Assembly: GCA_946479925.1 (NCBI GenBank) | Contig: CAMLHK010000002.1 | Location: 1-64,000, forward strand | Direction of reading: 5' to 3' | Length of the DNA stretch: 64,000 nt | DNA from: an uncultured Lactobacillus sp. | Lineage (GTDB): Bacteria > Bacillota > Bacilli > Lactobacillales > Lactobacillaceae | Shown here: piece after piece, positions 48,600-60,879 of the stretch | How positions within the stretch are numbered: position 1 is the first letter of the stretch | How the letters are laid out: each line of letters begins with the position of its first letter | Translations under genes and position numbers: made by a program | The notes under the pieces: model-generated | What the model saw: only the letters and a program-made list of their open reading frames with translations | The model's database searches: none | Told to the model about the DNA's origin: nothing

Positions 48600-48776
48600 T
48601 AGTGCGTGATTAAAAGGCTGATTTTCAGGATTTTGCTGATATATTGTCCAGCAGAATAATAAAGGACAAAAACGACAGAGGTTGTTTTTGTCTTTTTTAT
48701 GCTTAAAAATCCCGCTTTTTGAAAATGTAACCAAAATGTAATATTAGCTTTCTCTGACAGAAAGGATGTTTTCTCC
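48600..48776 (+). ncRNA. rpoB 5' leader with attenuator-like hairpin
   Basis: The roughly 170-base leader contains a 12-bp hairpin GACAAAAACGAC / GTTGTTTTTGTC (48665-48692) with a T tract to 48698, an intrinsic-terminator shape inside the transcript. A second structured stretch (TTGCTGATATATTGTCCAGCAG, around 48634-48656) precedes it. A conserved Lacto-rpoB RNA motif has been described upstream of rpoB in Lactobacillales; this may be an example, but I cannot test the covariance. Confidence 0.5.
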
Positions 48777-51700
48777 TTGTTAAATGGACACGTAGTGAAC
48801 TTCGGTAAGCATCGAACAAGACGTAGTTTTTCACGTATTAAAGAAGTACTGAAGCTACCTAACTTGACAGATGTTCAAACCGAATCGTACCAAAACTTTT
48901 TGGATGAAGGTATTAAGGAAGTCTTCGACGACATTATGCCGATTAGTGACTTTTCAGGTAAGCTTTCGCTTGAGTACGTTGGCTATAAACTGCAAAAGCC
49001 AAAGTATACTGTTGATGAAGCGCGTGATCACGATGCAACTTACGCTGCACCAATGCACGTTACCTTAAAACTGACTAACCAAAAAACTGGTGAAATTAAG
49101 ACCCAAGATGTTTTCTTCGGCGATTTACCTTTAATGACTGAATCTGGTTCATTCATTATCAATGGTGCCGAAAGAGTTATTGTTTCCCAATTAGTTAGAT
49201 CACCAAGTGTCTACTATTCTGGCGACTATGATAAGAATGGTCGAGAGATCTTCGGCACAACTGTTATTCCTAACCGTGGTGCATGGCTAGAATATGAAAC
49301 AGATGCTAAGAATGTTTCTTATGTACGTGTTGATCGTACTCGTAAACTGCCCTTGACTGTTTTAATTAGAGCTTTAGGAATTGGTTCAGATGGCGAAATT
49401 ATCGATATCTTTGGTGAAAGTGATACTTTGCAATTCACTTTGGATAAAGATGTACACAAGAATCCAGCAGATTCACGTGTTGCTGAAGCCTTAAAGGATA
49501 TCTATGAGCGTCTACGCCCAGGTGAACCAAAGACAACTGATTCTTCACGGTCCCTCTTATATGCTCGTTTCTTTGACCCACGTCGCTACGACTTAGCCCC
49601 TGTTGGTCGATACAAGGTTAATAAGAAGTTATCGTTAAAGAACCGTCTCTACGGTCAAACTTTAGCAGAAACTTTAGCTGACCCAGATACTGGTGAAATT
49701 ATTGTTAAGAAGGGTACTGTTGTTACTCATGAAGTAATGGACGGCTTAGAAAAGTATCTTGACCGTGATGACTTCAAGATGGTTACTTATGAACCTTCAA
49801 AAGAAGGCGTCTTACCTGACCCAATTGTTGTTCAAGAAGTTAAGGTATATTCAAAGGCTAACCCTGAACGCGTTGTTAAGTTGATTTCTAATGGTCACAT
49901 CGATAAGGACGTTAAATACTTAACTCCAGCAGATATTTTGGCATCAATTAACTACTTCTTCTTATTACAAGATGGTATTGGTGACACTGATGACATCGAT
50001 CACTTAGGTAACCGTCGTATTCGTCGTGTTGGTGAATTGTTACAAAATCAATTTAGAATTGGTTTGGCAAGAATGGAACGTGTTGTTCGTGAAAGAATGT
50101 CAATTCAGGATCCTTCAACTGTTACACCACAACAATTAATCAACATTAGACCTATTGTTGCCAGCATCAAAGAATTCTTTGGTTCATCACAACTTTCACA
50201 GTTCATGGACCAACATAACCCGCTTGGCGAATTAACTCACAAGCGTCGTATGTCTGCTTTAGGGCCTGGTGGTTTAACTCGTGACCGTGCTGGATATGAA
50301 GTTCGTGACGTTCACTATACCCAATACGGTCGTCTTTGCCCGATTGAAACTCCTGAAGGACCAAACATCGGGTTAATTAACTCTCTTGCATCATATGCAG
50401 TTATTAACAAATATGGTTTCATTGAAACACCATATCGTCGTGTTTCATGGAAGACGCATAAAGTTACTGATAAGATTGACTACTTAACAGCTGATGTAGA
50501 AGATAACTTCATTATTGCCGGTGCAAACACTAAATTAAATCCAGATGGTTCTTTCAAGGACGATTTAATTTTGGCACGTCATAAGGAAGACAACGTCGAA
50601 GTTAGTCCTGATAAGATTGACTACATGGACGTTATTCCTAAGCAAGTTGTTTCGGTTGCGTCTGCATGTATTCCTTTCCTTGAAAACGATGACTCTAACC
50701 GTGCATTGATGGGTGCTAACCAGCAACGTCAGGCTGCCCCATTGATTGATCCACACAGTTGTCTTGTCGGTACTGGTATGGAATACCGTGCTGCGCATGA
50801 CTCTGGTGCTGCAATTGTTGCTAAGGCAGCAGGTACTGTTGAGTACGTTGATGCCAATACAGTTAGAATTAGACGTGCTGACGGCACTTTAGATAAATAT
50901 GTGCTTGAAAAATACCGCCGTTCTAACAACTCCAAGTCATATAACCAAACACCAAATGTTAGATTAGGTGATCAGGTTGAAGAAGGCGAAGTAATCGTTA
51001 ATGGTCCAACAATGGATCATGGTGAGCTTGCTTTGGGTCAAAACCCAGTAATTGCCTTCATGACATGGAACATGTACAACTATGAAGATGCCATCATGCT
51101 TTCAGAGCGTTTAGTTAAGGATGATGTCTACACTTCAATCAGTATTGAAGACTACGAATCTGAAGCTCGTGACACTAAACTTGGTCCTGAGGAAATTACA
51201 CGCGAATTACCTAATGTTGGTGAGGATGCACTTAAAGACCTCGATGGTCAAGGAATTGTTCGCATTGGTGCCGAGGTTCATGACGGTGACATTTTAGTTG
51301 GTAAGGTTACACCAAAGGGTGTGACTGAATTATCCGCTGAAGAACGTTTGCTTCACGCCATCTTTGGTGAAAAAGCACGTGAAGTACGTGATACATCATT
51401 ACGTGTACCTCACGGTGGTGGTGGAATCGTTCGCGATGTTAAAGTTTATACTCGTGAAAACGGCGATGAACTTTCCCCAGGTGTAAATACCCTAGTACGT
51501 GTTCATATCGCACAAAAGAGAAAGATTCAAGTCGGAGATAAGATGTCTGGTCGTCACGGTAACAAAGGTACTGTTGCTGCAGTTGTTCCTGAAGAAGATA
51601 TGCCATACTTACCAGATGGTACTCCAGTTGATATTTGTTTGAACCCAATGGGTGTTCCTTCACGTATGAACATCGGACAGTTACTCGAGTTGCATTTGGG

Positions 51701-52409
51701 CTGGGCTGCTAATAGCCTCGGTATCCACGTTGCAACTCCAGCATTTGATGGTGCGAGCGAAAGTGATGTTTGGGATACTGTTCATAAAGCAGGTATCGAT
51801 GAAGATGGTAAGACTGTTTTATATGATGGTCGTACCGGAGAACCTTTCCATAACCGTGTTTCCGTCGGAATTATGCACTATCTGAAATTAACCCACATGG
51901 TTGATGATAAGATTCACGCCCGTTCCATTGGGCCTTACTCATTAGTGACCCAACAACCTCTTGGTGGTAAAGCGCAATTTGGTGGACAGCGTTTCGGTGA
52001 AATGGAAGTTTGGGCACTGGAGGCTTATGGTGCTGCATACACATTGCAAGAAATTTTGACTTACAAATCTGATGACGTTGTTGGTCGTGTAAAGGCATAT
52101 GAAGCAATTGTTAAGGGTGACAGAATTCCTAAACCTGGTGTTCCTGAATCATTCCGTGTCCTTGTCAAAGAATTACAATCTCTAGGATTAGATATTCGTG
52201 TTCTTGATATGGATCACAATGAAATCGAACTTCGTGACATGGATGATGATTCAAATGAACATTTGAATATTGATACTCTGTCGAAGATGGCCGAAGAACA
52301 ACAAAAGAAGAAGTTAGCCGAAGAAACCGCAAAATCTGAAGATGAAGAATCAGCCGAGATTGAAACTCCAGTTGATGAGTCTGATGATGATAACAAGATT
52401 TCTAGATAA
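48777..52409 (+). CDS. rpoB: RNA polymerase subunit beta
   Basis: Catalytic core subunit, 1,210 residues. It begins [18 protein letters not shown] at TTG 48777 with AAAGGATG upstream. The rifampicin-pocket segment [21 protein letters not shown] and [20 protein letters not shown] is wild-type in the usual resistance positions. [21 protein letters not shown] and an acidic tail close it. The frame is intact. Confidence 0.97.
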   Translation: MLNGHVVNFGKHRTRRSFSRIKEVLKLPNLTDVQTESYQNFLDEGIKEVFDDIMPISDFSGKLSLEYVGYKLQKPKYTVDEARDHDATYAAPMHVTLKLTNQKTGEIKTQDVFFGDLPLMTESGSFIINGAERVIVSQLVRSPSVYYSGDYDKNGREIFGTTVIPNRGAWLEYETDAKNVSYVRVDRTRKLPLTVLIRALGIGSDGEIIDIFGESDTLQFTLDKDVHKNPADSRVAEALKDIYERLRPGEPKTTDSSRSLLYARFFDPRRYDLAPVGRYKVNKKLSLKNRLYGQTLAETLADPDTGEIIVKKGTVVTHEVMDGLEKYLDRDDFKMVTYEPSKEGVLPDPIVVQEVKVYSKANPERVVKLISNGHIDKDVKYLTPADILASINYFFLLQDGIGDTDDIDHLGNRRIRRVGELLQNQFRIGLARMERVVRERMSIQDPSTVTPQQLINIRPIVASIKEFFGSSQLSQFMDQHNPLGELTHKRRMSALGPGGLTRDRAGYEVRDVHYTQYGRLCPIETPEGPNIGLINSLASYAVINKYGFIETPYRRVSWKTHKVTDKIDYLTADVEDNFIIAGANTKLNPDGSFKDDLILARHKEDNVEVSPDKIDYMDVIPKQVVSVASACIPFLENDDSNRALMGANQQRQAAPLIDPHSCLVGTGMEYRAAHDSGAAIVAKAAGTVEYVDANTVRIRRADGTLDKYVLEKYRRSNNSKSYNQTPNVRLGDQVEEGEVIVNGPTMDHGELALGQNPVIAFMTWNMYNYEDAIMLSERLVKDDVYTSISIEDYESEARDTKLGPEEITRELPNVGEDALKDLDGQGIVRIGAEVHDGDILVGKVTPKGVTELSAEERLLHAIFGEKAREVRDTSLRVPHGGGGIVRDVKVYTRENGDELSPGVNTLVRVHIAQKRKIQVGDKMSGRHGNKGTVAAVVPEEDMPYLPDGTPVDICLNPMGVPSRMNIGQLLELHLGWAANSLGIHVATPAFDGASESDVWDTVHKAGIDEDGKTVLYDGRTGEPFHNRVSVGIMHYLKLTHMVDDKIHARSIGPYSLVTQQPLGGKAQFGGQRFGEMEVWALEAYGAAYTLQEILTYKSDDVVGRVKAYEAIVKGDRIPKPGVPESFRVLVKELQSLGLDIRVLDMDHNEIELRDMDDDSNEHLNIDTLSKMAEEQQKKKLAEETAKSEDEESAEIETPVDESDDDNKISR

Positions 52410-52425
52410 GTAGGGGGTTAAACTT

Positions 52426-55400
52426 TTGATCGACGTAAATAAATTTGAAAGCATGCAAATTGGCCTTGCTTCTCCAAATAAAATTCGGAGCTGGTCGTAT
52501 GGTGAAGTAAAAAAGCCTGAAACGATCAACTACCGTACTTTAAAACCGGAAAAAGATGGTCTGTTTGATGAAAGAATCTTTGGACCGACCAAGGATTGGG
52601 CATGTGCATGTGGCAAATATAAAGGTGTGAGATACCGTGGCATCGTTTGTGATCGCTGTGGTGTTGAAGTTACCTCTTCTAAAGTTAGAAGAGAACGGAT
52701 GGGTCACATCGAATTAGCAGCCCCAGTAACCCACATTTGGTACTTTAAGGGAATCCCGTCTCGAATGGGATTGATTCTTGATATGTCACCAAGATTGTTG
52801 GAAGAAGTTATCTACTTTGCGGCATACATTGTCATTGATCCGGGTGACACTGAACTTGAATTCAAGCAACTTTTAACTGAAGCAGAATACCGTGAAGAAA
52901 AAGCTAAGTATGGTAACCGGTTTGAAGCTAAAATGGGTGCCGAAGCAATTCGCGATTTGTTACGTAAAGTTGACCTAGAAAAAGAAGTTGCTGATTTAAA
53001 GAAGGAATTAGAAACTGCTACTGGTCAAAAACGTACACGTGCAATCAGAAGATTAGACATTCTTGATGCATTTAAAGATTCTGGTAATAAGCCAGAATGG
53101 ATGGTCATTGATGCTGTGCCAGTTATTCCACCGGACTTGCGTCCAATGGTTCAACTAGAAGGTGGCCGTTTTGCTACTTCTGATTTGAATGACTTGTATC
53201 GACGTGTAATTAACCGTAACAACCGGTTAAAGAGATTGCTTGACTTAAACGCACCAAATATCATTGTTCAAAATGAAAAGCGGATGTTACAAGAAGCCGT
53301 AGATGCATTGATTGATAATGGTCGTCGTGGTCGTTCTGTTGTTGGCCCCGGTAACCGCCCACTTAAGTCACTTTCACACATGCTTAAGGGTAAGCAAGGT
53401 CGTTTCCGTCAAAACTTACTTGGTAAGCGTGTTGACTACTCTGGTCGTTCAGTTATCGATGTTTCACCAAAATTGAAATTCTATCAATGTGGTGTTCCTC
53501 GTCCAATGGCACTTGAGTTATTCAAGCCATTTGTAATGCATGAATTGGTTAAGCGTAAGATTGCTTCTAACATTAAGAGTGCAAAACGTAAGATTGATCG
53601 TGAAGACGATGATGTATGGGATGTATTAGAAGATGTTATTAAGGAAAGAACTGTTTTACTAAACCGTGCGCCAACTTTGCACCGTTTGAGTATTCAGGCT
53701 TTTGAACCAGTTTTGGTACCAGGTAAGTCAATTCGTTTGCATCCACTTGCATGTGAAGCCTACAATGCCGACTTCGATGGTGACCAGATGGCTATTCACG
53801 TTCCTCTATCTGATGAAGCTGTCGCTGAATCACGTTTGTTAATGCTTGCAGCTCACCATATTTTGGCACCTAAGGATGGTAAGCCAATTGTTACACCATC
53901 TCAGGATGTAGTTTTAGGTAACTACTGGTTGACTCAAGCCGAAAAGGGCCGTGAAGGTGAAGGAATGATTTTCAATTCACCTGATGAAGCAACAGTTGCA
54001 TATAATAATGGTGATATTCACTATCACACTATTATTGGTATGTCTGCCGATTCGATGCCTAAGAAGTCATGGCCTAAAGGTTTTGAACATGGCATTTTCA
54101 TTACCACTTACGGCAGAATCATCTTCAATCAAATTTTCCCAGATGATTACTTCTACATTAATGAGCCAACTGAAGAAAACTTGAACCATCCAGTAAGCGC
54201 TAAGTACTTCTTAGAGCCTGGTGAAGATATCCATGAAAAGATTGATGATGTTGCTAGTGATTTAATCTCAACACCATTTAAGAAATCTTTTTTATCTGAT
54301 TCAATTGCAACTATTTACAAGTACTACAAGGTTCAAAGGACTTCTGAATACCTTGATGACTTAAAGACACTTGGCTACACTAGTTCAACCACTTCTGGTA
54401 TTACAATCGGCATGACTGATGTACCAGAAATTGAGGACAAGGACGAAAAGGTTGCTAAGGCGCACAAGCAAGTTGATGTCGTTTCTAAGCAATTTAGACG
54501 AGGCCTAATTACTGAGCAAGAGCGTCACGATCGTGTTATCAGTATTTGGAATGATTGTAAGGATCAAGTTCAGGACGAAATTGCTCAAATTTATGATCCT
54601 CGTAATCCAATTACGATCATGGCGGACTCTGGTGCTCGTGGTAACATTTCCAACTTTACTCAGTTAGCTGGTATGCGTGGATTGATGGCCACTCCTAACG
54701 GTGGGTTGTTCGAAATTCCAGTTACTTCAAACTTCAAGGAAGGTCTATCAGTTCTAGAACTATTCATGTCCACTCACGGTGCTCGTAAGGGAATGACTGA
54801 TACAGCATTGAAGACTGCCCAGTCAGGGTACTTGACTCGTCGTCTAGTTGATGTTGCTCAAGATGTTATTATCCGTGAAGATGATTGTGGTACTGACCGT
54901 GGTATCAATGTTCATGCCATCATGGAAGGTGACGAATTAATTGAGCCACTATACGATCGTCTATTAGGACGCTTTACTGCTGAAACTGTTAAAGACCCTA
55001 AGACTGGCGAAGCTATTGTTAGACCAAATGTCATGCTTGATGAAGATTTATCACATAAAATTTGTGATGCTGGTGTGACAGACGTTAAGATTCGTTCTAT
55101 CCTAACTTGTGATACTTCTCATGGTGTTTGCCGTAAGTGTTACGGTATGAACCTTGCTACTGGTGAGGAAGTTGAAGTGGGTGAAGCAGTTGGTACGGTT
55201 GCTGCCCAATCAATTGGTGAACCTGGTACTCAGCTTACTTTACGTACATTCCACAACGGTGGTGTTGCTGGTGCAGAAGATATTACTCAGGGTCTTCCTC
55301 GTGTTCAGGAATTGTTTGAAGCACGTAATCCAAAAGGACGTGCTATTATCTCTGAAGTAGATGGTTTAATTGATTCGATTCAAGAAAATCCAGCAGAGCA

Positions 55401-56085
55401 TACACGTGAGATTACTGTTAAAGGTAAGATCGATACTAGAAGCTACAGTGTACCTTACACTGCATCGGTTGCAGTTAGTGAAGGTGATGCGGTTAGTCGT
55501 GGCTCCAAGTTAACTCTCGGATCAATCGATCCAAAGGAACTTATCCAAGTTACTGATACCTTAACAACTGAAGAATACATCTTGGTTGAAGTTCAAAAAG
55601 CATACCGGATGCAGGGTGTAGATATTTCTGATAAGCACGTCGAAGTTTTGACTAGACAAATGTTACAGAAAGTACGTGTACTTGATCCAGGTGAAACCAA
55701 CTTACTCCCTGGTGAGATTATGGATATTGGTGAATTCAAGGAACGTAACACTTCAGTTATTATTTCTGGTGGTATTCCAGCCACTGCACAGAGTGTCATT
55801 CTTGGTATTACTAAGGCTGCTCTTGAAACTAACAGTTTCTTATCAGCTGCTTCATTCCAAGAAACTACTCGTGTATTAACTGATGCCTCAATCAGAGGTA
55901 AGAACGATCCATTACTCGGTTTGAAGGAAAATGTTATCATCGGTAAGATTATTCCTGCCGGAACTGGTCTTCCAATTTACCGTGATATGGAACCTGAAGC
56001 TGATGTTCCAAAACCTAAATCTGTTTATTCAATAGCTGATATTGAAAAGAAGATGCGGGAAGCTGACGAAGCTACAGAGTCATAA
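52426..56085 (+). CDS. rpoC: RNA polymerase subunit beta'
   Basis: Catalytic core subunit, 1,219 residues. Zinc ribbon [19 protein letters not shown] at about residues 60-78, catalytic Asp triad [12 protein letters not shown] near 450, and the trigger-loop region near 930 ([18 protein letters not shown]). TTG start behind AGGGGGTT, 16 bases after rpoB. The frame is intact. Confidence 0.97.
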   Translation: MIDVNKFESMQIGLASPNKIRSWSYGEVKKPETINYRTLKPEKDGLFDERIFGPTKDWACACGKYKGVRYRGIVCDRCGVEVTSSKVRRERMGHIELAAPVTHIWYFKGIPSRMGLILDMSPRLLEEVIYFAAYIVIDPGDTELEFKQLLTEAEYREEKAKYGNRFEAKMGAEAIRDLLRKVDLEKEVADLKKELETATGQKRTRAIRRLDILDAFKDSGNKPEWMVIDAVPVIPPDLRPMVQLEGGRFATSDLNDLYRRVINRNNRLKRLLDLNAPNIIVQNEKRMLQEAVDALIDNGRRGRSVVGPGNRPLKSLSHMLKGKQGRFRQNLLGKRVDYSGRSVIDVSPKLKFYQCGVPRPMALELFKPFVMHELVKRKIASNIKSAKRKIDREDDDVWDVLEDVIKERTVLLNRAPTLHRLSIQAFEPVLVPGKSIRLHPLACEAYNADFDGDQMAIHVPLSDEAVAESRLLMLAAHHILAPKDGKPIVTPSQDVVLGNYWLTQAEKGREGEGMIFNSPDEATVAYNNGDIHYHTIIGMSADSMPKKSWPKGFEHGIFITTYGRIIFNQIFPDDYFYINEPTEENLNHPVSAKYFLEPGEDIHEKIDDVASDLISTPFKKSFLSDSIATIYKYYKVQRTSEYLDDLKTLGYTSSTTSGITIGMTDVPEIEDKDEKVAKAHKQVDVVSKQFRRGLITEQERHDRVISIWNDCKDQVQDEIAQIYDPRNPITIMADSGARGNISNFTQLAGMRGLMATPNGGLFEIPVTSNFKEGLSVLELFMSTHGARKGMTDTALKTAQSGYLTRRLVDVAQDVIIREDDCGTDRGINVHAIMEGDELIEPLYDRLLGRFTAETVKDPKTGEAIVRPNVMLDEDLSHKICDAGVTDVKIRSILTCDTSHGVCRKCYGMNLATGEEVEVGEAVGTVAAQSIGEPGTQLTLRTFHNGGVAGAEDITQGLPRVQELFEARNPKGRAIISEVDGLIDSIQENPAEHTREITVKGKIDTRSYSVPYTASVAVSEGDAVSRGSKLTLGSIDPKELIQVTDTLTTEEYILVEVQKAYRMQGVDISDKHVEVLTRQMLQKVRVLDPGETNLLPGEIMDIGEFKERNTSVIISGGIPATAQSVILGITKAALETNSFLSAASFQETTRVLTDASIRGKNDPLLGLKENVIIGKIIPAGTGLPIYRDMEPEADVPKPKSVYSIADIEKKMREADEATES

Positions 56086-56097
56086 AATAATATAAAT

Positions 56098-56138
56098 AAA
56101 AACTGTTCTGTTAGAAGTTACTAACGGAACAGTTTTTT
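56098..56138. terminator. Terminator after rpoC
   Basis: Stem AAAACTGTTCTGTTAG / CTAACGGAACAGTTTT with a 6-base loop (one G-T pair); T tracts on both sides suit the convergent gene too. Confidence 0.85.
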
Positions 56139-56153
56139 GTTTGCTCGAAATTA

Positions 56154-56522
56154 TTACTTTAAAATCTTACCAAATAGAATATATGATATTGTCCATAAAA
56201 TAATGCCAACAATCAGAAAGAAACCAAATATTTTTACTAAGTCTAGTATTGATTTAGTTGGGAACCAGCCACTGAATACTAAACAAGGATATATGGTAAC
56301 CAGCATGATTAGAAAATGAACGACAGATTGTTTTGTTAATGACCAACTTTTGACATCATAAATAACAGAGGTTGCTGCAACTGCAGTTATTATTAGTCCC
56401 GTGATAAATGTCGATTTAACGCTATAATCATCGATATATAGTAATTTCATAATCCAAGAAAATATACTCATAATGATAAAAGGTATGGCGCCACGTATTG
56501 CTGCAGATAAAATATAGTGCAT
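56154..56522 (-). CDS. DUF3021-like membrane protein
   Basis: A 122-residue protein with four helices. SWSLTKQSVVHFLIMLVTIY and CLVFSGWFPTKS match the W-x-x-x-x-x-x-x-HF and G-W pattern of DUF3021. Unlike the copy at 14.3 kb it has no LytTR partner, so it is an orphan. Role unknown. Confidence 0.55.
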   Translation of the reverse strand: MHYILSAAIRGAIPFIIMSIFSWIMKLLYIDDYSVKSTFITGLIITAVAATSVIYDVKSWSLTKQSVVHFLIMLVTIYPCLVFSGWFPTKSILDLVKIFGFFLIVGIILWTISYILFGKILK

Positions 56523-56796
56523 CGTTTTTCCTCAATAAATTCTAAATGTTTTTATATGAAAGATTTTATCATAGGTTAAAACGTAAAAGAAGATAGGTGA
56601 TAAAACTGGCTCATACTTCACCGGATTAATATGATTTAGGATATTATGGCTAAATAGCGATCTTTGATTTGAAAAAACATGAAGAGAAATAGCCCAATTT
56701 ATATTACTTCCAATTCCTCAGACTCAGGAGGCTCAGGGAAATATTAATGTATGCAGTGGCACCTTAAACGGTTAGAAGCACGGTTCACAAGGTCTT

Positions 56797-57486
56797 TTAT
56801 TTGCGCAAAAGTTGAATGATTACACCAATATAAATAAATGGAATAAACGCAACAGAAGTTTTTCTATCTAGTTCATCACTTTTAAAGAGAATAATTAAAA
56901 TGAGTGATGCTACTAAAAAAGCTAAATTCGCAAATTGAGGACTAAAGTATAAGGCTAGAATTAAGTAAACAAGTAGATCCCCGAAACCCAATTTATTTTT
57001 GAAGATTTCATAGACAAAAAGAGCAAAAATAGGAAAAAAGTGAATGAGATCAACAGAACTGATTTTTTTGAAATTTACTAGTAAGTGTATAGTTGTAATA
57101 ATGAAAGCTGGAACAATGAATGCAACATCAAATTCTTTACTTTGATAGTCGCTAATAGCTGCAAGTAGTAGGCTAAATAGTACAAGTGCAGTATTAATGC
57201 CACTAATACTACTGAAATCAATTTTACAAAAGGCAAAGCCACCCAAAAATTCTACTAAGAAATATTCACAGGGGATGTGCACTTTGCAATAGCGGCAGCG
57301 ACCTTTGAGCATTAAATAAGAAACTAAGGGGATTTCATCAAGTAAGCTCAGTTGCTGTTTACAATTAGTACATTTGGAACGAGTAAAAATAAAGTCCTCT
57401 TTGCCTGCTCTTTCAGCAATTACACATGCGTGGGAAGCCAAACAAGTCCCAATCAAAAAATTAGTCAATTGATAAAGTAAATTCAT
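56797..57486 (-). CDS. comC: Prepilin peptidase (ComC/type IV leader peptidase)
   Basis: Membrane aspartic peptidase that cleaves the leader of type IV-like pilins, as in competence pseudopili. The 229-residue protein has the cytoplasmic zinc-binding pairs CTNC and CRYC, then the A24 domain with catalytic Asp in AAISDYQSKEFD and in the GFGD motif of KLGFGDLLVY. No pilin genes are nearby; the peptidase commonly lies between rpoC and rpsL in this lineage. The comG operon it would serve must be elsewhere. Confidence 0.85.
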   Translation of the reverse strand: MNLLYQLTNFLIGTCLASHACVIAERAGKEDFIFTRSKCTNCKQQLSLLDEIPLVSYLMLKGRCRYCKVHIPCEYFLVEFLGGFAFCKIDFSSISGINTALVLFSLLLAAISDYQSKEFDVAFIVPAFIITTIHLLVNFKKISSVDLIHFFPIFALFVYEIFKNKLGFGDLLVYLILALYFSPQFANLAFLVASLILIILFKSDELDRKTSVAFIPFIYIGVIIQLLRK

Positions 57487-57547
57487 TTTTCCACCTCACA
57501 TATTTAAATACGCAGAAAACTAAATTTTGCTTTTTCAAAAAAGAAAA

Positions 57548-57585
57548 TTGCATTTTGTTGAAAAGGTAGTACAATAGTCTTTGTG
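57548..57585 (+). promoter_or_regulatory. str operon promoter with the shared post -10 block
   Basis: TTGCAT (57548-57553), 16-bp spacer, TACAAT (57570-57575), then AGTCTTTGTG (57576-57585), identical to the ten bases after the rpsJ -10 box. Confidence 0.7.
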
Positions 57586-57666
57586 TATTTTGGAGATAAC
57601 TCAGGTCTAAAAAAGAAACTCCTGGGTGTGTGAACAAGATAATCAAATTTTAGGAGGAAAAAGTTT

Positions 57667-58074
57667 ATGCCAACCATAAACCAATTGGTAAGAAAAGGCC
57701 GTCACACTAAGACGACTAAATCAAAGTCACCAGCTTTAAGCTATGGCTACAACAGTATGAAGAAAGAGCTAGTAGCTAACCCAGCACCTCAAATGCGTGG
57801 AGTTGCAACTCGTGTCGGTACCATGACACCAAGGAAGCCAAACTCAGCTTTACGTAAGTATGCTCGTGTTCGTCTTTCTAACTTAATCGAAGTTACTGCC
57901 TACATCCCAGGTGAAGGCCACAATTTGCAAGAACACTCGGTTGTTTTAATCCGTGGTGGACGTGTAAAGGACCTTGCTGGTGTACGTTACCATATTATTC
58001 GTGGTGCCCTTGATACTGCTGGTGTTGATGGCAGAAAACAAAGCCGTTCTAAATACGGTGCTAAGAAAGACTAA
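57667..58074 (+). CDS. rpsL: Ribosomal protein uS12
   Basis: Decoding-centre protein, 135 residues, with the normal start [13 protein letters not shown] and end [14 protein letters not shown]. Two residues differ from what I expect: Arg56 in [11 protein letters not shown] (usual TPKKPNS; codon AGG at 57832-57834) and Ala104 in [11 protein letters not shown] (usual DLPGVRYH; codon GCT at 57976-57978). Lys101 is kept. Substitutions at both sites cause streptomycin resistance in other bacteria (see findings). GGAGG precedes the start by 10 bases. Confidence 0.96.
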   Translation: MPTINQLVRKGRHTKTTKSKSPALSYGYNSMKKELVANPAPQMRGVATRVGTMTPRKPNSALRKYARVRLSNLIEVTAYIPGEGHNLQEHSVVLIRGGRVKDLAGVRYHIIRGALDTAGVDGRKQSRSKYGAKKD

Positions 58075-58089
58075 AGGAGGAGTTAAATA

Positions 58090-58560
58090 ATGCCTAGAAA
58101 AGGACATATAGCTAAAAGAGATGTTTTGGCAGATCCAGTATACAACTCAAAGCTTGTTACTAAATTAATCAACCACTTAATGCTTGATGGTAAGAGAGCT
58201 AAGGCATCTTCAATCCTTTACGATGCTTTTAACATTATCAAAGATAAGACCGGTAAAGAACCACTTGAAGTATTTGAAGAAGCAATGAACAACATTATGC
58301 CAGTTTTGGAAGTTAAAGCTCGCCGTATCGGTGGTTCTAACTACCAAGTCCCAGTTGAAGTTCGTCCTGAAAGAAGAACAACTTTGGGCTTAAGATGGCT
58401 TGTTTCATACGCACGTTTACGTAATGAACACACAATGGATGAACGTCTAGCTAATGAAATCATTGATGCTTCAAACAACACTGGTTCAGCTGTTAAGAAA
58501 CGTGAAGATGTACACCGTATGGCTGAAGCTAACCGTGCATTTGCACACTATCGTTTCTAA
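58090..58560 (+). CDS. rpsG: Ribosomal protein uS7
   Basis: Small-subunit assembly protein, 156 residues, [20 protein letters not shown] to the end; normal length. AAAGGAGGAG before ATG; second gene of the str operon. Confidence 0.97.
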   Translation: MPRKGHIAKRDVLADPVYNSKLVTKLINHLMLDGKRAKASSILYDAFNIIKDKTGKEPLEVFEEAMNNIMPVLEVKARRIGGSNYQVPVEVRPERRTTLGLRWLVSYARLRNEHTMDERLANEIIDASNNTGSAVKKREDVHRMAEANRAFAHYRF

Positions 58561-58583
58561 TTTTATAAGGAGAGAATGAATTT

Positions 58584-60686
58584 ATGGCTAATAAACGTGA
58601 GTTTCCATTAGAAAAAACACGTAATATTGGTATCATGGCCCACATTGATGCGGGTAAGACTACCACTACTGAGCGTATTCTTTATTACACTGGTAAGATT
58701 CATAAAATTGGTGAGACCCACGAAGGTGACTCACAAATGGACTGGATGGAAGAAGAAAAAGAACGTGGTATCACTATTACGTCTGCTGCTACTACAGCTC
58801 AATGGAATGACTACAGAATTAACATCATTGATACCCCAGGACACGTTGACTTCACTATCGAAGTTGAACGTTCCCTACGTGTTCTTGATGGTGCCGTAAC
58901 TGTTCTTGATGGTCAAGCAGGTGTAGAACCACAAACCGAAAACGTTTGGCGTCAAGCTGAAACTTACGGTGTTCCTCGTATTGTTTTTGTTAACAAGATG
59001 GATAAAATTGGTGCAGATTTTGATAAGTCTGTTACTTCTTTACATGAACGTCTAAATGCTAACGCAATCGCTGTTCAAATGCCTATCGGTTCTGCTGATA
59101 CTTTTGAAGGTGTCATCGACTTAATCAACATGGTTGCTGATGTTTATGATGAAGACAAACTCGGTTCTAAGTGGGACACTATTCCAGTTCCTGATGAATA
59201 CAAGGAAGAAGCAGAAAGACGTCGTAACGAGTTAATTGAACAAGTTGCTGACGTTGACGATGCAGTTATGGAGAAGTACCTTAACGGTGAAGAAATTTCC
59301 GTTGATGAAATAAAGGCTGCTCTTCGTAAAGCAACTTTGGAATTAAAGGCTTTCCCTGTCTTTGCAGGTTCAGCATTTAAGAACAAGGGTGTTCAAATGA
59401 TGCTTGATGGTGTTGTTGATTACTTACCATCACCATTAGACGTTAAGCCTTATATTGCTCATGATCCTAAGACTGATGAAGAAGTTCAATTGATTGCTGG
59501 TGACGATAAGCCATTCTCAGCTTTAGCATTCAAGATTGCTACTGACCCATTTGTTGGTCGTTTAACTTACATTCGTGTTTACACTGGTTCACTTGAATCA
59601 GGTTCATACGTTTTAAACGCATCAAAGAACAGTCGTGAACGTGTTGGTCGTTTATTGCAAATGCACGCTAACTCAAGAAGTGAAATTTCTGAAGTCTTCT
59701 CAGGTGATATCGCTGGTGCTATCGGTTTGAAGAACACTACTACTGGTGACTCTTTAACTGACCCAGATCATCCATTGATTTTGGAAAGTTTGGAAGTTCC
59801 AGACCCAGTTATCCAAGTGTCAATCGAACCTGAATCAAAGGCTGACCGTGATAAACTTGATGTTGCTTTACAAAAGTTAACTGAAGAAGACCCAACTTTC
59901 AGAGCTGAAACTAACGCTGAAACTGGTCAAACCTTGATTTCAGGAATGGGTGAATTACACCTACAAATCATGGTTGAACGTATGAAGCGTGAATTCCACG
60001 TTGAAGCTAAGATTGGTGAACCACAAGTTGCTTACCGTGAAACCTTCACTAAAGAAGCTAAAGCACAAGGTAAGTTTGTTCGTCAATCAGGTGGTAAGGG
60101 TCAATACGGTGACGTTTGGATTGAATTTACTCCAAATGAAAGAGGTAAAGGCTACGAATTTGAAGATGCCATCGTCGGTGGTGTTGTTCCTCGCGAATTT
60201 ATCCCATCAGTTGATGCTGGTTTGCAAGAATCAATGAAGAACGGTATCCTTGCAGGTTACCCACTGATCGATGTTAAGGCTAAGCTTTACGATGGTAGTT
60301 ACCACGAAGTCGATTCATCAGAAGCTGCCTTCAAGGTTGCTGCATCTCTTGCTTTAAGAAATGCTGCTCCTAAGGCTGGTGCTGTAATTCTTGAACCAAT
60401 TATGAAGGTACAAGTTATTACTCCTGAAGAATACTTGGGTGATGTAATGGGTTCAGTTACTGCTCGTCGTGGTACAATGGACAACATGGTAGACCGTGCT
60501 GGTGCCAAGGTATTGAATGCAATGGTTCCACTTGCTGAAATGTTTGGTTACGCAACTACTTTACGTTCATCAACTCAAGGTCGTGGTACATTTACTATGG
60601 TATTTGACCACTATGCTGCAACTCCTAAGTCAATTCAAGAAGAAATTATTAAGAGTCGTGGCGGTAACAACAATAACGCTGAATAA
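58584..60686 (+). CDS. fusA: Elongation factor G
   Basis: Translocation GTPase, 700 residues, in normal five-domain order. G1 [13 protein letters not shown] near 18, G2 [10 protein letters not shown]3 DTPGHVDF, G4 NKMD, and domain IV/V motifs [11 protein letters not shown] and [16 protein letters not shown]. Third gene of the str operon; tuf is not here, as in other lactobacilli. Confidence 0.97.
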   Translation: MANKREFPLEKTRNIGIMAHIDAGKTTTTERILYYTGKIHKIGETHEGDSQMDWMEEEKERGITITSAATTAQWNDYRINIIDTPGHVDFTIEVERSLRVLDGAVTVLDGQAGVEPQTENVWRQAETYGVPRIVFVNKMDKIGADFDKSVTSLHERLNANAIAVQMPIGSADTFEGVIDLINMVADVYDEDKLGSKWDTIPVPDEYKEEAERRRNELIEQVADVDDAVMEKYLNGEEISVDEIKAALRKATLELKAFPVFAGSAFKNKGVQMMLDGVVDYLPSPLDVKPYIAHDPKTDEEVQLIAGDDKPFSALAFKIATDPFVGRLTYIRVYTGSLESGSYVLNASKNSRERVGRLLQMHANSRSEISEVFSGDIAGAIGLKNTTTGDSLTDPDHPLILESLEVPDPVIQVSIEPESKADRDKLDVALQKLTEEDPTFRAETNAETGQTLISGMGELHLQIMVERMKREFHVEAKIGEPQVAYRETFTKEAKAQGKFVRQSGGKGQYGDVWIEFTPNERGKGYEFEDAIVGGVVPREFIPSVDAGLQESMKNGILAGYPLIDVKAKLYDGSYHEVDSSEAAFKVAASLALRNAAPKAGAVILEPIMKVQVITPEEYLGDVMGSVTARRGTMDNMVDRAGAKVLNAMVPLAEMFGYATTLRSSTQGRGTFTMVFDHYAATPKSIQEEIIKSRGGNNNNAE

Positions 60687-60711
60687 TTTTAACTAAACAA
60701 TTTGTTTAATC

Positions 60712-60743
60712 GAGCTATTGGTAAATCCAATAGCTCTTTTTTT
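60712..60743 (+). terminator. Terminator of the str operon
   Basis: Perfect 10-bp stem GAGCTATTGG / CCAATAGCTC with a 5-base loop and seven T. Confidence 0.9.
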
Positions 60744-60879
60744 GTTTAAAAATAAGCAATTTTCTTGCTATATCGAGCCATAGATAGTAACTTAGGCGCT
60801 GTTGAAAAATTTTAATTTTAATTTTTGAAAAAAGTATATTAATTAATTGGTCAAAATTGAGAAAAATATCCTAAAACCC
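60744..60879. other. 136-base spacer between the two operons, no gene
   Basis: A+T-rich sequence without a coding frame. The S10 promoter begins at its end. Confidence 0.5.

Noticed and set aside
50190..50300. Rifampicin-resistance change in rpoB
   Set aside because: The cluster [24 protein letters not shown] has the usual Gln, Asp, His and Ser; no resistance substitution is visible.
56523..56796. Short frame near 56680 with a Ser/Gly-rich start
   Set aside because: 22 codons with no ribosome site and no recognisable continuation; it could be a gene relic but cannot be supported.
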